64,000 bases of DNA from Pseudaminobacter salicylatoxidans (lineage in GTDB: Bacteria > Pseudomonadota > Alphaproteobacteria > Rhizobiales > Rhizobiaceae). Positions 9,750 through 18,437 of the stretch are shown here, piece after piece (the stretch's first letter is position 1; each line of letters opens with the position of its first letter). The stretch lies in contig NZ_QGGG01000008.1 in the NCBI RefSeq assembly GCF_003148475.1, positions 62,001-126,000 on the forward strand. The letters run 5' to 3'. The translations under genes were made by a program, and so were the position numbers. The notes below the pieces were generated by a model that was given only the letters and a program-made list of their open reading frames with translations, did not search any database and was not told the DNA's origin.

Positions 9750-10223
9750 ATGATGGCGCGCGCCATGCACAACCTCGTCATTGCGGCTACCGTCGGTTTG
9801 GCGGTGCTTGCGGGCGCTGCGCCGGCACTGAGCGGGCAGACGGTGGCGATCGCCAATCGCGTCATCTATCCGGGCGAGCCCATCCCTGCCAATGCGTTGA
9901 AGGAAGTGATGCTGCGCGAAGGCAAGGTGCCGCCGGCCGCAGTCGCCCTGGCGATAGGCGACATCGAGGGCAAGGTTGCGCGTCGCACCCTGCTGCCGGG
10001 GCGCTATATCCCGCTCGCCTCGTTGCGCGACGCCTGGCTGGTCGAACAGGGGGCAACGGTGCAGGCTGTCTTCGTGGCCGGCCCGCTGACGATCACCGCT
10101 TCGGCCGTCTCGCTTCAGCCCGGCAGCCCCGGCGATCTGATCAGGGTCCGCAATGTCGATAGCGGCAAGGTGCTTTCCGGCACCGTACTGACGAACGGCA
10201 CCATCCAGGTTGGCGATCTATGA
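9750..10223 (+). CDS. flgA: P-ring assembly chaperone FlgA
   Basis: FlgA is the periplasmic chaperone for P-ring (FlgI) assembly. The 157-residue product starts with a Sec signal peptide (about residues 1-30, hydrophobic core 'LVIAATVGLAVLAGAAPALS'). The mature domain is of the SAF type ('IANRVIYPGEPIPANALKEVML', 'RRTLLPGRYIPLASLRDAWLVEQGATVQ', 'GDLIRVRNVDSGKVLSGTVL'). Two ATGs adjoin at 9750 and 9753; either may be used, and another at 9765 is possible. Its end overlaps flgI by 4 bases. Confidence 0.92.
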   Translation: MMARAMHNLVIAATVGLAVLAGAAPALSGQTVAIANRVIYPGEPIPANALKEVMLREGKVPPAAVALAIGDIEGKVARRTLLPGRYIPLASLRDAWLVEQGATVQAVFVAGPLTITASAVSLQPGSPGDLIRVRNVDSGKVLSGTVLTNGTIQVGDL

Positions 10224-11371
10224 TCCGTGCGCTGACGCTCATTCTGGCGCTTGTTCTCGGACTTCAGCCGACATTTGCCGATGGACCTGAGGGGCGGCTG
10301 CTGAGTTCCCTGCCCGGCGCGGGCGGCCCTATCTCGCGCATCAAGGACATCGCGCGCATCCAGAGTTCGCGCGACAACCAGCTTGTCGGCTACGGCCTCG
10401 TCATCGGCTTGCAGGGATCGGGCGACAGCCTGCGCAACGCGCCCTTCACCGAGCAGTCGATGCGCGCCATGCTGGAAAATCTCGGCATCGCCAGCGAAGG
10501 CGAGCGCATGCGCGCCAAGAATGTCGCCGCCGTGATCGTGACCGCCAACATGCCGCCCTTCGTGCAGTCGGGCGCGCGCATCGACGTCAGCGTATCGTCG
10601 CTGGGCGACGCCACCTCATTGGCCGGCGGAACGCTGGTGATGACCCCGCTGAAAGCCGCGGATGGCGAAATCTATGCGGTCGCGCAAGGGTCGGTCTTCG
10701 TCGCCGGCTTTGACGCACAGGGCCAGGCCGAGCGCGTGACGCAAGGCATTCCCACCAGCGGCAGCGTGCCCAACGGCGCCATTGTCGAGCGACAGGTGAA
10801 GGCCACCCTCGGCGATCAGGCGGTGCTGACCCTGCAACTCCTCAACGCCGACTATTCGACCGCCGTGCGCGTGACCGACGCCATCAACGAATATTCCCGC
10901 GCTCGTTTCGGACGACCTGTGGCCAGCGAGCAGGATGCCCGCACGGTCGTCATCCGTCGCCCGCCCAACATCTCCACCGCCCGCTTCTACGCGGAGCTGG
11001 AAAATCTCGTGGTCGAGACGGATGCCCCGGCGCGCGTGGTCGTGGACGAACGCACCGGCACCATCGTCATCGGCCAGGATGTCAGGATTTCGCGTGTGGC
11101 CATCAGCCACGGCACGCTGACAGTGCGCATCACCGAGACGCCCACCATCGTGCAGCCCGAACCCTTCTCGCGCGGCGTCACCGCCGTCGAGCCCAACACC
11201 AATATCGAGGTCGACCAACCCAATGCCAAGGTTGCCATTCTCGACGGACCGGATCTGCAAACGCTGGTTTCCGGGCTGAACCGACTAGGCGTGAAGCCTT
11301 CCGGCATCATTGCGATCCTGCAAGGCATCAAGTCGGCCGGCGCCCTGCAGGCAGACCTCGTGCTGCAATAG
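10220..11371 (+). CDS. flgI: Flagellar P-ring protein FlgI
   Basis: FlgI is the periplasmic P-ring subunit, a bushing around the rod at the peptidoglycan. The 383-residue precursor has a Sec signal peptide (residues 1-21, cleavage near 'LQPTFADG'). Family motifs are 'SRIKDIARIQSSRDNQLVGYGLVIGLQGSGDSLRNAPFTEQ', 'AAVIVTANMPPFVQSGARIDVSVSSLGDATSLAGGTLVMTPL' and the C-terminal 'LVSGLNRLGVKPSGIIAILQGIKSAGALQADL'. It overlaps flgA by 4 bases and is followed by motE after 9 bases. Confidence 0.97.
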   Translation: MIRALTLILALVLGLQPTFADGPEGRLLSSLPGAGGPISRIKDIARIQSSRDNQLVGYGLVIGLQGSGDSLRNAPFTEQSMRAMLENLGIASEGERMRAKNVAAVIVTANMPPFVQSGARIDVSVSSLGDATSLAGGTLVMTPLKAADGEIYAVAQGSVFVAGFDAQGQAERVTQGIPTSGSVPNGAIVERQVKATLGDQAVLTLQLLNADYSTAVRVTDAINEYSRARFGRPVASEQDARTVVIRRPPNISTARFYAELENLVVETDAPARVVVDERTGTIVIGQDVRISRVAISHGTLTVRITETPTIVQPEPFSRGVTAVEPNTNIEVDQPNAKVAILDGPDLQTLVSGLNRLGVKPSGIIAILQGIKSAGALQADLVLQ

Positions 11372-11380
11372 GTGACGAAG

Positions 11381-11926
11381 ATGACCGCTTCCACATCGCT
11401 GCCGCTCGCGATACGTCGCACCGGCCTTCTCGCGGCCTCGGCAGCGGCGATCGTGCTGATGACCGGCATGGCCGCGTCGGCGCAGCAAGGCGCGGCCGAA
11501 CCGATGGCGGCGATCACCGCAGCATCCGAACCCACCGAGATCGAGCGCTTCTGCTCCAACATCGCCGACGTTGCGCGCGACCGGCGCTATGCCCTGCAGC
11601 GTCAGGAACTGGAGACGCTGCAGAAGGACATCGACCAGCGCATGAAGGCGCTGGAGGAAAAGCGCGCCGAATATGAAGAGTGGCTGAAGCGGCGCGAGGA
11701 CTTCCTCTCCAGGATCGAGGACAACGTCGTCAAGATCTACTCCACCATGAAGCCGGATGCCGCCGCCGAGCGGCTGGCCGAGGTGAATGTGGAGGTTGCG
11801 GCCGGCATCCTCATGAAGCTCGAAGCCCGCAAGGCGGGCGTCATCCTCAACGAGATGAACCGCAAGTCGGCAGCCGAACTCACCCGCATCATGGCTGCGG
11901 CCACGCGCAAGGAAGACCCGACATGA
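11381..11926 (+). CDS. motE: MotE, periplasmic chaperone for MotC
   Basis: MotE is described in Sinorhizobium as a periplasmic chaperone that stabilises MotC. The product is about 181 residues. It has a signal-peptide-like N-terminus ('GLLAASAAAIVLMTGMAASAQQ'), a long coiled coil ('LQRQELETLQKDIDQRMKALEEKRAEYEEWLKRREDFLSRIEDN') and the MgtE-N-like C-terminal part ('YSTMKPDAAAERLAEVNVEVAAGILMKLEARKAGVILNEM'). I choose the ATG at 11381 because AGGTGA sits 5 bases upstream. A GTG at 11372 in the same frame would add three residues. Its stop overlaps the flgH start. Its client, motC, is at 18434. Confidence 0.9.
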   Translation: MTASTSLPLAIRRTGLLAASAAAIVLMTGMAASAQQGAAEPMAAITAASEPTEIERFCSNIADVARDRRYALQRQELETLQKDIDQRMKALEEKRAEYEEWLKRREDFLSRIEDNVVKIYSTMKPDAAAERLAEVNVEVAAGILMKLEARKAGVILNEMNRKSAAELTRIMAAATRKEDPT

Positions 11927-12624
11927 ACCGCCTCGTCCTGACCGCCCTCGCCGTGGCCGCTTTGTCCGGCTGCGCCGCGCGCACCGATGAAATCGGCAGG
12001 CCACCGGTCATGTCTCCCGTCGGCTCCGGTCTGGCACAGGCGCCGATGGTCTATCAGTATCCGCAGCAGCCGGCCCAGCCGGTGAAGCGCTTCTCGTTGT
12101 GGGACGACCGGCAGAAGCGGCTGTTCACCGATCCGCGCGCGCTCGCGCCCGGCGACATCCTGACGGTGAAGATCGAGATCAATGATCGCGCCCGCTTCAA
12201 GAATGAATCCGACCGCGACCGCAAGGTCGGCCGCTCGCTGGGCCTTGCCATGGATTTCGGCTGGAACGGCAGCAAGCAGGGCGGCTCCTTCGACGCCGAT
12301 ATCGATTCCAAGACCTCGACCAAGGGCTCGGGCAAGACCGAACGCTCCGAGACCATCGAACTGTCGGTGGCGGCCGTGGTCAGCGATGTGCTGCCCAACG
12401 GCAATATGCTCATCCATGGTTCGCAGGAGGTGCGTGTGAATGCGGAGTTGCGCATCCTCACCATCGCCGGCATCGTGCGGCCGCAGGACATCGGCCCCCA
12501 CAACACGATCCGCTATGACCGCATCGCGGAGGCCCGCATTTCCTATGGCGGCCGCGGACGCCTGACCGAGGTTCAGCAGCCGCCTTACGGCCAGCAGATC
12601 CTCGACAACGTATTGCCCTTTTAG
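11923..12624 (+). CDS. flgH: Flagellar L-ring lipoprotein FlgH
   Basis: FlgH is the outer-membrane L-ring lipoprotein. The 233-residue precursor has a short lipoprotein signal with lipobox 'LSGC' at about residues 13-16, followed by the L-ring domain ('SLWDDRQKRLFTDPRALAPGDILTVKIEINDRARFKNES', 'VAAVVSDVLPNGNMLIHGSQEVRVNAELRILTIAGIVRPQDI', 'AEARISYGGRGRLTEVQQPPYGQQILDNVLPF'). It starts on the ATGA overlap with motE and is followed 11 bases later by fliL. Confidence 0.97.
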   Translation: MNRLVLTALAVAALSGCAARTDEIGRPPVMSPVGSGLAQAPMVYQYPQQPAQPVKRFSLWDDRQKRLFTDPRALAPGDILTVKIEINDRARFKNESDRDRKVGRSLGLAMDFGWNGSKQGGSFDADIDSKTSTKGSGKTERSETIELSVAAVVSDVLPNGNMLIHGSQEVRVNAELRILTIAGIVRPQDIGPHNTIRYDRIAEARISYGGRGRLTEVQQPPYGQQILDNVLPF

Positions 12625-12635
12625 GCGAGGACCGC

Positions 12636-13124
12636 ATGTCGATCGTCGAGCAGACAACTTCGGAGGCCAAAGGCCCCTCGCTCATCGTGCAGAGCGCGGT
12701 TCTGCTTGCCATGACCGCCGCAGCGATCGGCCTGGGCTGGGCAGCCGGCCAGTATCTCTATCGCAACGACGCGGCCCGGATCGAGGCGCCTGCCGCAGCG
12801 ACTGCCGAAGCGGAAAGTGATGCCCATGGGCCTGGTACGCGCGGTATCGAGATCACGCTTGCGCCCATCACCACCAATCTTGCCGTGCCGGGCACGACAT
12901 GGGTGCGCATGGAAGCCTCCATCATCCTCGACGAGCCGGCCGCCCCCTCGCTCGCGGACGACATCCATCAGGACTTCGTCGCCTATCTGCGCACCCTGAG
13001 GGTCTATCAGGTCGAAGGCGCCACCGGCTTCCGCAACCTGAAGGCGGACCTCGAAGAGCGGGCGAAGATCCGCAGCGGCGGCCATGTCCGGCAGGTACTC
13101 ATCCAGACGCTGCTGTTCGAATGA
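12636..13124 (+). CDS. fliL: Flagellar basal body-associated protein FliL
   Basis: FliL is a single-pass inner-membrane protein that associates with the stator and affects motor torque. The 162-residue product has a short cytoplasmic N-terminus, a membrane segment (about residues 19-40, 'SAVLLAMTAAAIGLGWAAGQYL') and a periplasmic stomatin-like domain ending 'SGGHVRQVLIQTLLFE', the usual FliL C-terminus. It overlaps fliP by 4 bases. Confidence 0.92.
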   Translation: MSIVEQTTSEAKGPSLIVQSAVLLAMTAAAIGLGWAAGQYLYRNDAARIEAPAAATAEAESDAHGPGTRGIEITLAPITTNLAVPGTTWVRMEASIILDEPAAPSLADDIHQDFVAYLRTLRVYQVEGATGFRNLKADLEERAKIRSGGHVRQVLIQTLLFE

Positions 13125-13852
13125 AAAAACTTCCCATCATCGCCCTCGCGCTGTTCGCGACCGTCACGGCAGCGCAGGCGCAGCAGATCGACCTTGGCGC
13201 CATCGGCCAGGCCGACGGCACCACCGTGGGCTACATCATCCAGATGTTCGGCCTCATCACCGTGCTTTCGGTGGCGCCCGGCCTGCTGATCATGGTCACG
13301 AGCTTCACCCGCTTCGTCATCGCCTTTTCCATCCTGCGTGCCGGCATGGGCCTGCAATCGACACCGGCCAACCTGATCCTCATCAGCCTGTCGCTGTTCA
13401 TGACCTTCTACGTCATGGCGCCGACCTTCGATCAGGCATGGAACAACGGCGTGCGTCCGCTGATGAACAACGAGATCAGCCAGCAGCAGGCGCTGGAGCG
13501 CATCTCCGACCCGTTCCGCCAGTTCATGGCCAAGCATGTGCGCGACAAGGATTTCGACCTGTTCGCCGACCTCGCGCGCGAGCAGGGCCAGACCGTTTCG
13601 CGCGATAATGTCGATCTGCGCGTGCTGGTGCCAGCCTTCATGATCTCCGAAATCCGGCGCGGCTTCGAGATCGGTTTCCTGATCGTGCTGCCCTTTCTGG
13701 TCATCGACCTGATCGTGGCCACCATCACCATGGCCATGGGCATGATGATGCTGCCGCCCACCGTGGTATCCTTGCCGTTCAAGCTGCTGTTCTTCGTGCT
13801 CATCGACGGCTGGAACCTGCTCGTCGGCAGCCTGGTGAGGTCCTTCAGCTGA
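13121..13852 (+). CDS. fliP: Flagellar type III export gate protein FliP
   Basis: FliP is a core subunit of the FliP-FliQ-FliR export gate. The 243-residue precursor has a cleavable signal peptide (MKKLPIIALALFATVTAAQAQQ), characteristic of FliP. Conserved segments are 'LSVAPGLLIMVTSFTRFVIAFSILRAGMGLQSTPANLILISLSLFMTFYVM' and 'PAFMISEIRRGFEIGFLIVLPFLVIDLIVATITMAMGMMMLPPTVVSLPFKLLFFVLIDGWNLLVGSL'. fliQ and fliR occur further down the same strand at 27626 and 31076. The start overlaps the fliL stop. Confidence 0.97.
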   Translation: MKKLPIIALALFATVTAAQAQQIDLGAIGQADGTTVGYIIQMFGLITVLSVAPGLLIMVTSFTRFVIAFSILRAGMGLQSTPANLILISLSLFMTFYVMAPTFDQAWNNGVRPLMNNEISQQQALERISDPFRQFMAKHVRDKDFDLFADLAREQGQTVSRDNVDLRVLVPAFMISEIRRGFEIGFLIVLPFLVIDLIVATITMAMGMMMLPPTVVSLPFKLLFFVLIDGWNLLVGSLVRSFS

Positions 13853-13917
13853 TTTGCACCTGTCGGGTTAGTCTTTTGGTAGGAATTGTCCCCCATAAAG
13901 ACAGCCATACAGGGAGG

Positions 13918-13976
13918 GTGGCTTCAAAAAAGCCACAGGCATGATGCCGCTCCACCCTTCGCCGGTAATTTCCGGC
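13918..13976 (+). promoter_or_regulatory. Two hairpins in the flagellin 5' leader
   Basis: Between fliP and flagellin two short inverted repeats are visible. The first is GTGGCTT (13918-13924) with AAGCCAC (13930-13936), loop CAAAA. The second is GCCGG (13961-13965) with CCGGC (13972-13976). Neither is followed by a T-run, so they are not simple terminators. In Caulobacter and Brucella, FlbT acts on the flagellin mRNA leader, and flbT is present at 26747, so these may be part of a post-transcriptional control site. That link is inference. Confidence 0.5.
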
Positions 13977-14017
13977 ATGTTCCTGACAAAAAGTCTGATT
14001 TCATAAAGGAACACACA

Positions 14018-14800
14018 ATGGCCAGCCTTCTGACCAATACCTCTGCCATGACTGCCCTGCAGACCCTGTCGCAGACCAACAAGAACCTCGCCACCACCCA
14101 GAACCGCATCGCAACCGGCCAGCGCGTTTCGACCGCTTCGGACAACGCCGCTTACTGGTCGATCGCGACCGGCATGAAGGCGCAGAACAGCGTCAATCAG
14201 GCGGTCAAGGAATCGCTTGGCTTCGGCTCGGCAGTCGTCGACGTCGCCTATACCGGCATCGAAGAGGCCATCAAGCTCGGTGAGAAGATCCTCGCCAAGC
14301 TGGTGTCCAACGAACAGGGCGGCATTGACACTGGCGCGACCGACAAGGAAATCACCGCGCTCACCGAACAGATCGCCCAGATCGCCAAGTCGGCTGACTT
14401 CGAGGGTCAGAATCTTCTGAAGACCGGTGGTGCCGACCTGGAAGTTCTCGCCGGCAAGGTCAAGGATTCGGCCGCTGGCGCTGTCGACAAGATCACCGTA
14501 GCTGCCTACGATCTCGAAGCCGCCGACTTCGCCGACATCGCGACCGCCGAGGCGACGCTCAAGTCCATGCGCGAGGCTGCCGCTGACATGGGCGCCGCCA
14601 AGATCCGCATCGACTCGCAGCTCGAATTCACCTCGAAGCTGATGGACGCGGTGGACCGCGGCGTTGGCTCGCTCGTCGACGCCGACATGAATGCCGAATC
14701 GGCTCGCCTTGCCGCTCTGCAGACGCAGCAGCAGCTCGGCATCCAGGCGCTGTCGATCGCCAACCAGAGCTCGCAGGCCATCCTGTCGCTCTTCCGCTAA
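14018..14800 (+). CDS. fliC: Flagellin
   Basis: This is the filament subunit. The 260-residue protein has the conserved D0/D1 N-terminus ('NTSAMTALQTLSQTNKNLATTQNRIATGQRVSTASDNAAYWSIATGMKAQ') and C-terminus ('DADMNAESARLAALQTQQQLGIQALSIANQSSQAILSLFR'). The middle is very short, so surface domains D2/D3 are essentially missing, as in other small alphaproteobacterial flagellins. AAAGGA lies 7 bases before the ATG. Its own leader upstream and a strong terminator downstream suggest an independent, highly expressed unit. Only one flagellin gene is seen in this window, whereas some rhizobia carry several in tandem at this place. Confidence 0.97.
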   Translation: MASLLTNTSAMTALQTLSQTNKNLATTQNRIATGQRVSTASDNAAYWSIATGMKAQNSVNQAVKESLGFGSAVVDVAYTGIEEAIKLGEKILAKLVSNEQGGIDTGATDKEITALTEQIAQIAKSADFEGQNLLKTGGADLEVLAGKVKDSAAGAVDKITVAAYDLEAADFADIATAEATLKSMREAAADMGAAKIRIDSQLEFTSKLMDAVDRGVGSLVDADMNAESARLAALQTQQQLGIQALSIANQSSQAILSLFR

Positions 14801-14824
14801 GACGATCTCGCCTCACGGCGAACA

Positions 14825-14863
14825 CAGGCCGCGCTCTTTCAGGGCGCGGCCTGATTTCATTTT
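14825..14863 (+). terminator. Rho-independent terminator after flagellin
   Basis: A 10-bp perfect stem, CAGGCCGCGC (14825-14834) paired with GCGCGGCCTG (14844-14853), with a 9-base loop, is followed by the T-rich tail ATTTCATTTT. It begins 24 bases after the flagellin stop, so it should end the abundant flagellin message before fliF. Confidence 0.85.
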
Positions 14864-14920
14864 CGCACAAGCTTCGACCTCTACTGTTCCGGCGGACAGA
14901 CATGCAGGAGCCGTCGAACC

Positions 14921-16566
14921 GTGCCGCAGCAACTTCAGACCCTCATCTCCAATCTGCAGGAATTCGGCCCGCGCCGGCTTTCCATCATGGGTGGCGTGGC
15001 GGCTCTCGTTCTGGCGGTCATCGCCATCGGCGCGATCTATCTCAATCGCCCGAGCTACGAGACGCTCTATGTCGGGCTCGAGCGCTCGGATGTGAGCCAG
15101 ATCGGCGTCGCGCTTGGCGAAGCGGGCATTCCCTTCGATGTCGGCTCGGACGGAACCTCGGTCATGGTGCCCATCGGCAAGACGGCCGATGCGCGCATGC
15201 TGCTGGCGGAAAAGGGGCTGCCGACCAGCGCCAACGCCGGCTATGAGCTGTTCGATAATGTCGGCTCGCTCGGCCTGACCTCCTTCATGCAGCAGATAAC
15301 GCGCGTGCGCGCGCTCGAAGGCGAAATCGCCCGAACCATCCAGTCGATCAACGGTATCCGCGCCGCCCGCGTCCACATCGTGCTGCCCGAGCGCGCCAAT
15401 TTCCGCCGCGAAGAGCAGCCGCCTTCGGCCTCCGTCGTCATCCGTGCAGCCAACAATATCGATGCGGTCAAGAGCGCCATGTCGATCCGCCATCTCGTGG
15501 CGGCAGCCGTGCCCGGTCTCAACGCCGACAAGGTTACCGTGCTCGATTCCAGCGGCAACCTGCTTGCCGCCGGCGACGACCCGCTCAACTCCAGCGCCAG
15601 CCGTTCGCTCGGCGTCGAGCGCACCGTGGAAATGCAGATCGAGGAAAATATCCGCCGCGCGCTGACCCCCTATCTCGGGCCGGACAATTTCCGCGCCAGC
15701 GTGAAGGCCGACATCAACACCGATTCCCGGCAGACCGAGGAAACCATCTTCGATCCGGAATCGCGCGTCGAGCGTTCGGTGCAGGTGGTGCGTTCCAACG
15801 AGAATGCCAACCGGCGCGACGCCGCCGCCCCCGCCACAGTCGAGCAGAACCTGCCGGAAGCCAATCTCACGCCCGCCGAAGGCCCGCAATCTTCCGAGCA
15901 GAGCGAGCGCAAGGAAGAAACCACCAATTACGAGATCAACTCCAAGCGCATCGCCACCGTCAGCAACGGCTATGCCGTCACCAAGATGTCCATCGCCGTG
16001 GTGGTCAACCAGGGTCGCCTGTCCGAAATCCTCGGCAAGGACGCCACGCCCGAAATGATCAGCGAACGCGTCGCCGAAATCCAGAAAGTGGTGACCTCCG
16101 CCACCGGCTTTGACCAGAATCGCGGCGATATCATCAATGTCGCGGCGATATCATCAATGTCGCGGCGGTCGAGTTCATCGATGGGCTCGACGGCGTGCAG
16201 GTCCCCGAACCCGGCATGCTCGACGCCTTCAGCAGGCACCTCGGCACCATCATCAATGCCGCCGCCTTCATCGTCGTGGTCTTCCTCGTCGCCTTCTTCG
16301 GCCTGCGCCCGATGGTCGCCAGCCTGACCCGCACGGCCGAGGCACAGAACCCGAGCTTCGATGAGGTGCAGCGCTCGCTGCCGACACCGGAGGCGGCAGC
16401 GGCCGAAACGGAAGCGCTGCCGCAGCCGCGCAGCAACCCGCTGGAAGATCTGCGCCGCAAGCTGAAACCCGCACCGCAGGAGCGGCTGGCCCGCATGGTC
16501 GATCTCAACGAGGAACGCACCGCGCTCATCCTGCGCAAATGGGCGCATCAGGAAGCAGCGGGCTAG
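14921..16566 (+). pseudogene. fliF: MS-ring protein FliF, frameshifted by a 20-bp tandem duplication
   Basis: FliF forms the MS ring, the base on which the flagellum is built. The frame opens at a GTG with AGGAG upstream. It shows the first membrane segment (about residues 23-41) and the YscJ-like ring domains ('FMQQITRVRALEGEIARTIQSINGIRAARVHIVLPE', 'HLVAAAVPGLNADKVTVLDSSGNLLA'). After about residue 406 ('NRGDIINVAA') the frame is lost: it reads about 60 unrelated residues to a stop at 16327. The true C-terminus ('VEFIDGLDGVQVPEPGM', a membrane segment 'IINAAAFIVVVFLVAFFGLRPMV' and the FliG-binding tail) continues in another frame to 16566. Removing one copy of the 20-bp duplicate restores an intact 541-residue protein. 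It is either a true loss-of-function mutation or a sequence error. Confidence 0.93.
16121..16160 (+). repeat. Perfect 20-bp tandem duplication inside fliF
   Basis: The 20-base unit cgcggcgatatcatcaatgt occurs twice head to tail (16121-16140 and 16141-16160) with no mismatch, and the next bases (cgcggcggtc) start like a third copy. Twenty is not a multiple of three, so the extra copy shifts the reading frame of fliF. Each unit also contains GATATC. Loss of one copy by slippage would restore the gene. Confidence 0.98.
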
Positions 16567-16569
16567 ACC

Positions 16570-17205
16570 ATGTCCGCACTTGCATTGTTCGAGCTTCTGC
16601 AGGATTTCGGCACGCCGCCCACGGCGGCGCGGCCCACCGCCGTGCAGTCGGTCCAGACCTTTTCCACGCCGAGGCAGCCGGCGCCCGATCCGGTTCCGGA
16701 CCCGGCGGAACTCATTGCGGCAGAGGTCGCGCGCGCCGAGATCGCGCTGGCCCAGCGTCTCAACGAAGAACATGCGGCGGCCCTTGAGGCGGAGCAGCGC
16801 AAACATGCCGCCGAGCTGGAGGCGCTGACGCGCAGGCTCGGCGAGGACGCCGCCGCCATGATCGCCGACCGGCTTGCCGATATGGAGCAGCGGGTGAGCG
16901 AGCTGACCACGGCCGCTACGGCCCGCATCATGAGTGGCGTGCTGAGCGAAGCCCTGCAGGAAGGTTCGCTCGACAGGCTCGCGCGGTCGATCCGTCTTGC
17001 AGTGCAGGACAAGGAGGCGGTGCGCATCAGGATCAGCGGACCGGCAACGCTGTACAACGCGCTTGCCGCCGCCCTGCCGGAGCTTGCCGCGCGCTTCGAC
17101 CACACGCAGGCCGCCACCTTCGACCTCACGGTCGCGATTGACGAGGACATCTTCGAAACGCGTCTTTCGGAATGGTCCGCCGCGCTTACGGAGATACTGT
17201 CGTGA
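16570..17205 (+). CDS. Probable FliH-like coiled-coil protein
   Basis: This 211-residue protein is encoded between fliF and motB. After a Pro-rich region (residues 25-45) it has a long alpha-helical coiled coil ('AAEVARAEIALAQRLNEEHAAALEAEQRKHAAELEALTRRLGED'). A compact C-terminal domain follows ('DRLARSIRLAVQDKEAVRIRISGPATLYNALAAALPELAARFDHTQAATFDLTVAIDEDIFETRLSEWSAALTEIL'). This layout resembles FliH/YscL, the peripheral-stalk partner of FliI, and no other FliH candidate is seen. The assignment is inference. A gene of unknown name occupies this slot in Brucella and Mesorhizobium clusters. It overlaps motB by 4 bases. Confidence 0.7.
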   Translation: MSALALFELLQDFGTPPTAARPTAVQSVQTFSTPRQPAPDPVPDPAELIAAEVARAEIALAQRLNEEHAAALEAEQRKHAAELEALTRRLGEDAAAMIADRLADMEQRVSELTTAATARIMSGVLSEALQEGSLDRLARSIRLAVQDKEAVRIRISGPATLYNALAAALPELAARFDHTQAATFDLTVAIDEDIFETRLSEWSAALTEILS

Positions 17206-18437
17206 ATACGGTCGACATAGGCGACGTCAAGCACGAGATCGTCATCGTTCGCCGCAACCATGGCGATCATGACGACGGCCACCATGGCGGTGTCTGGAAG
17301 ATCGCCTTCGCCGATTTCATGACGGCGATGATGTGCTTCTTTCTGGTCATGTGGCTCATCAACGCCGCCGACGAGCACACCAAGGCAGCGGTTGCGAACT
17401 ACTTCAACCCGGTGAAGCTGATCGACCAGAAGTCGAGTCAGAAGGGGCTGGAAAACGCCGGTGACGGCGCCAGTGCCATCGGGCCAGACCCCGACCAGAG
17501 CACCGATATCGGCGGCGTGGACGGAAACGGCACCGCAGGTCCGACCAATGAAGACAATTCCAGCGCCTCGCTGAACGCTATCGAGCGTTCCGACCAGCAG
17601 CTTTTTGCCGACCCCTATGCGGTCCTGGCCGAAATCGCGGCCAATTCCGGCGTGCGCCAGAATGTCAGCGACAGGGGCGACGGCGGCGTTCAGGAGGCTG
17701 GTCCGGCGACCGGCGCCTCCGGCGGCGATTCCTATCGCGATCCTTTCGCGCCGGATTTCTGGTCCCAGCAGGTTGCCACGCCGCTTGCCGAGGCGAGCGC
17801 GGAACGCTCCAAAACCGGAGCCAATACTGCAAACGATGCGAGTCCAACCAAGGCAAGCGAGCTGAAAACCCCGCAGGATATCGCGCCGTTGCAGATGGCC
17901 GAGGCCGAAAAGGCGCAGCAATCCGCAGCCGCCGATATGCCCCGGGCACCTCAGGACGGCCGCCCCACGCCGGCCAACGAAAGCAAGGCGGAAGAGCTGA
18001 CCCAAAAGCTCAATGCCGCGCTCGGTGCAAACGACAAGCTCCATGACGGCATTTCCGTCACGGCGACCGCCAGCGGTGTCACCATCTCGATCACCGACCA
18101 GCTCGATTTCGGCATGTTCGAGATCGGCTCGGCCGTGCCCCGGCACGAGTTGGTGCTGGCGATGGAAAAGATCGGCAAGGTCCTGAGCGAGCAGAAGGGC
18201 AACATCGTCATCAGCGGTCACACCGACGCCCGCCCTTTCCGCGGCGAGGCCTATGACAACTGGCGGCTCTCCACCGCACGCGCGCATTCGGCCTATTACA
18301 TGCTGGTGCGTGGTGGCCTCGATGAGCAGCGCATCACCGAAGTATCGGGTTTCGCCGAGCGTCAGTTGAAGGACACCTCGCAACCGTTAGCAGCGGTAAA
18401 CCGCCGCATCGAAATCCGGCTGGAGCAGCCGCAATGA
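17202..18437 (+). CDS. motB: Flagellar stator protein MotB
   Basis: MotB anchors the stator to peptidoglycan and carries the proton-binding aspartate. The chosen GTG start (17202) overlaps the upstream stop and has a GGAG site, giving 411 residues. A His/Asp-rich N-terminus is followed by the single membrane segment 'VWKIAFADFMTAMMCFFLVMWLINAA', whose Asp (ADFM) is the expected proton site. Next comes an unusually long Ser/Ala/Asp-rich linker (about residues 75-280), then the OmpA-like peptidoglycan-binding domain ('NIVISGHTDARPFRG', 'NWRLSTARAHSAYYMLVRGGL', 'AVNRRIEIRL'). Rhizobial MotB proteins are long in this way and work with MotC. Confidence 0.95.
   Translation: MNTVDIGDVKHEIVIVRRNHGDHDDGHHGGVWKIAFADFMTAMMCFFLVMWLINAADEHTKAAVANYFNPVKLIDQKSSQKGLENAGDGASAIGPDPDQSTDIGGVDGNGTAGPTNEDNSSASLNAIERSDQQLFADPYAVLAEIAANSGVRQNVSDRGDGGVQEAGPATGASGGDSYRDPFAPDFWSQQVATPLAEASAERSKTGANTANDASPTKASELKTPQDIAPLQMAEAEKAQQSAAADMPRAPQDGRPTPANESKAEELTQKLNAALGANDKLHDGISVTATASGVTISITDQLDFGMFEIGSAVPRHELVLAMEKIGKVLSEQKGNIVISGHTDARPFRGEAYDNWRLSTARAHSAYYMLVRGGLDEQRITEVSGFAERQLKDTSQPLAAVNRRIEIRLEQPQ

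Noticed and set aside
16195-16566. The C-terminal part of fliF as a separate gene starting at a GTG
   Set aside because: It lacks a ribosome site and continues the FliF sequence exactly once one 20-bp copy is removed, so it is a fragment of a frameshifted gene.
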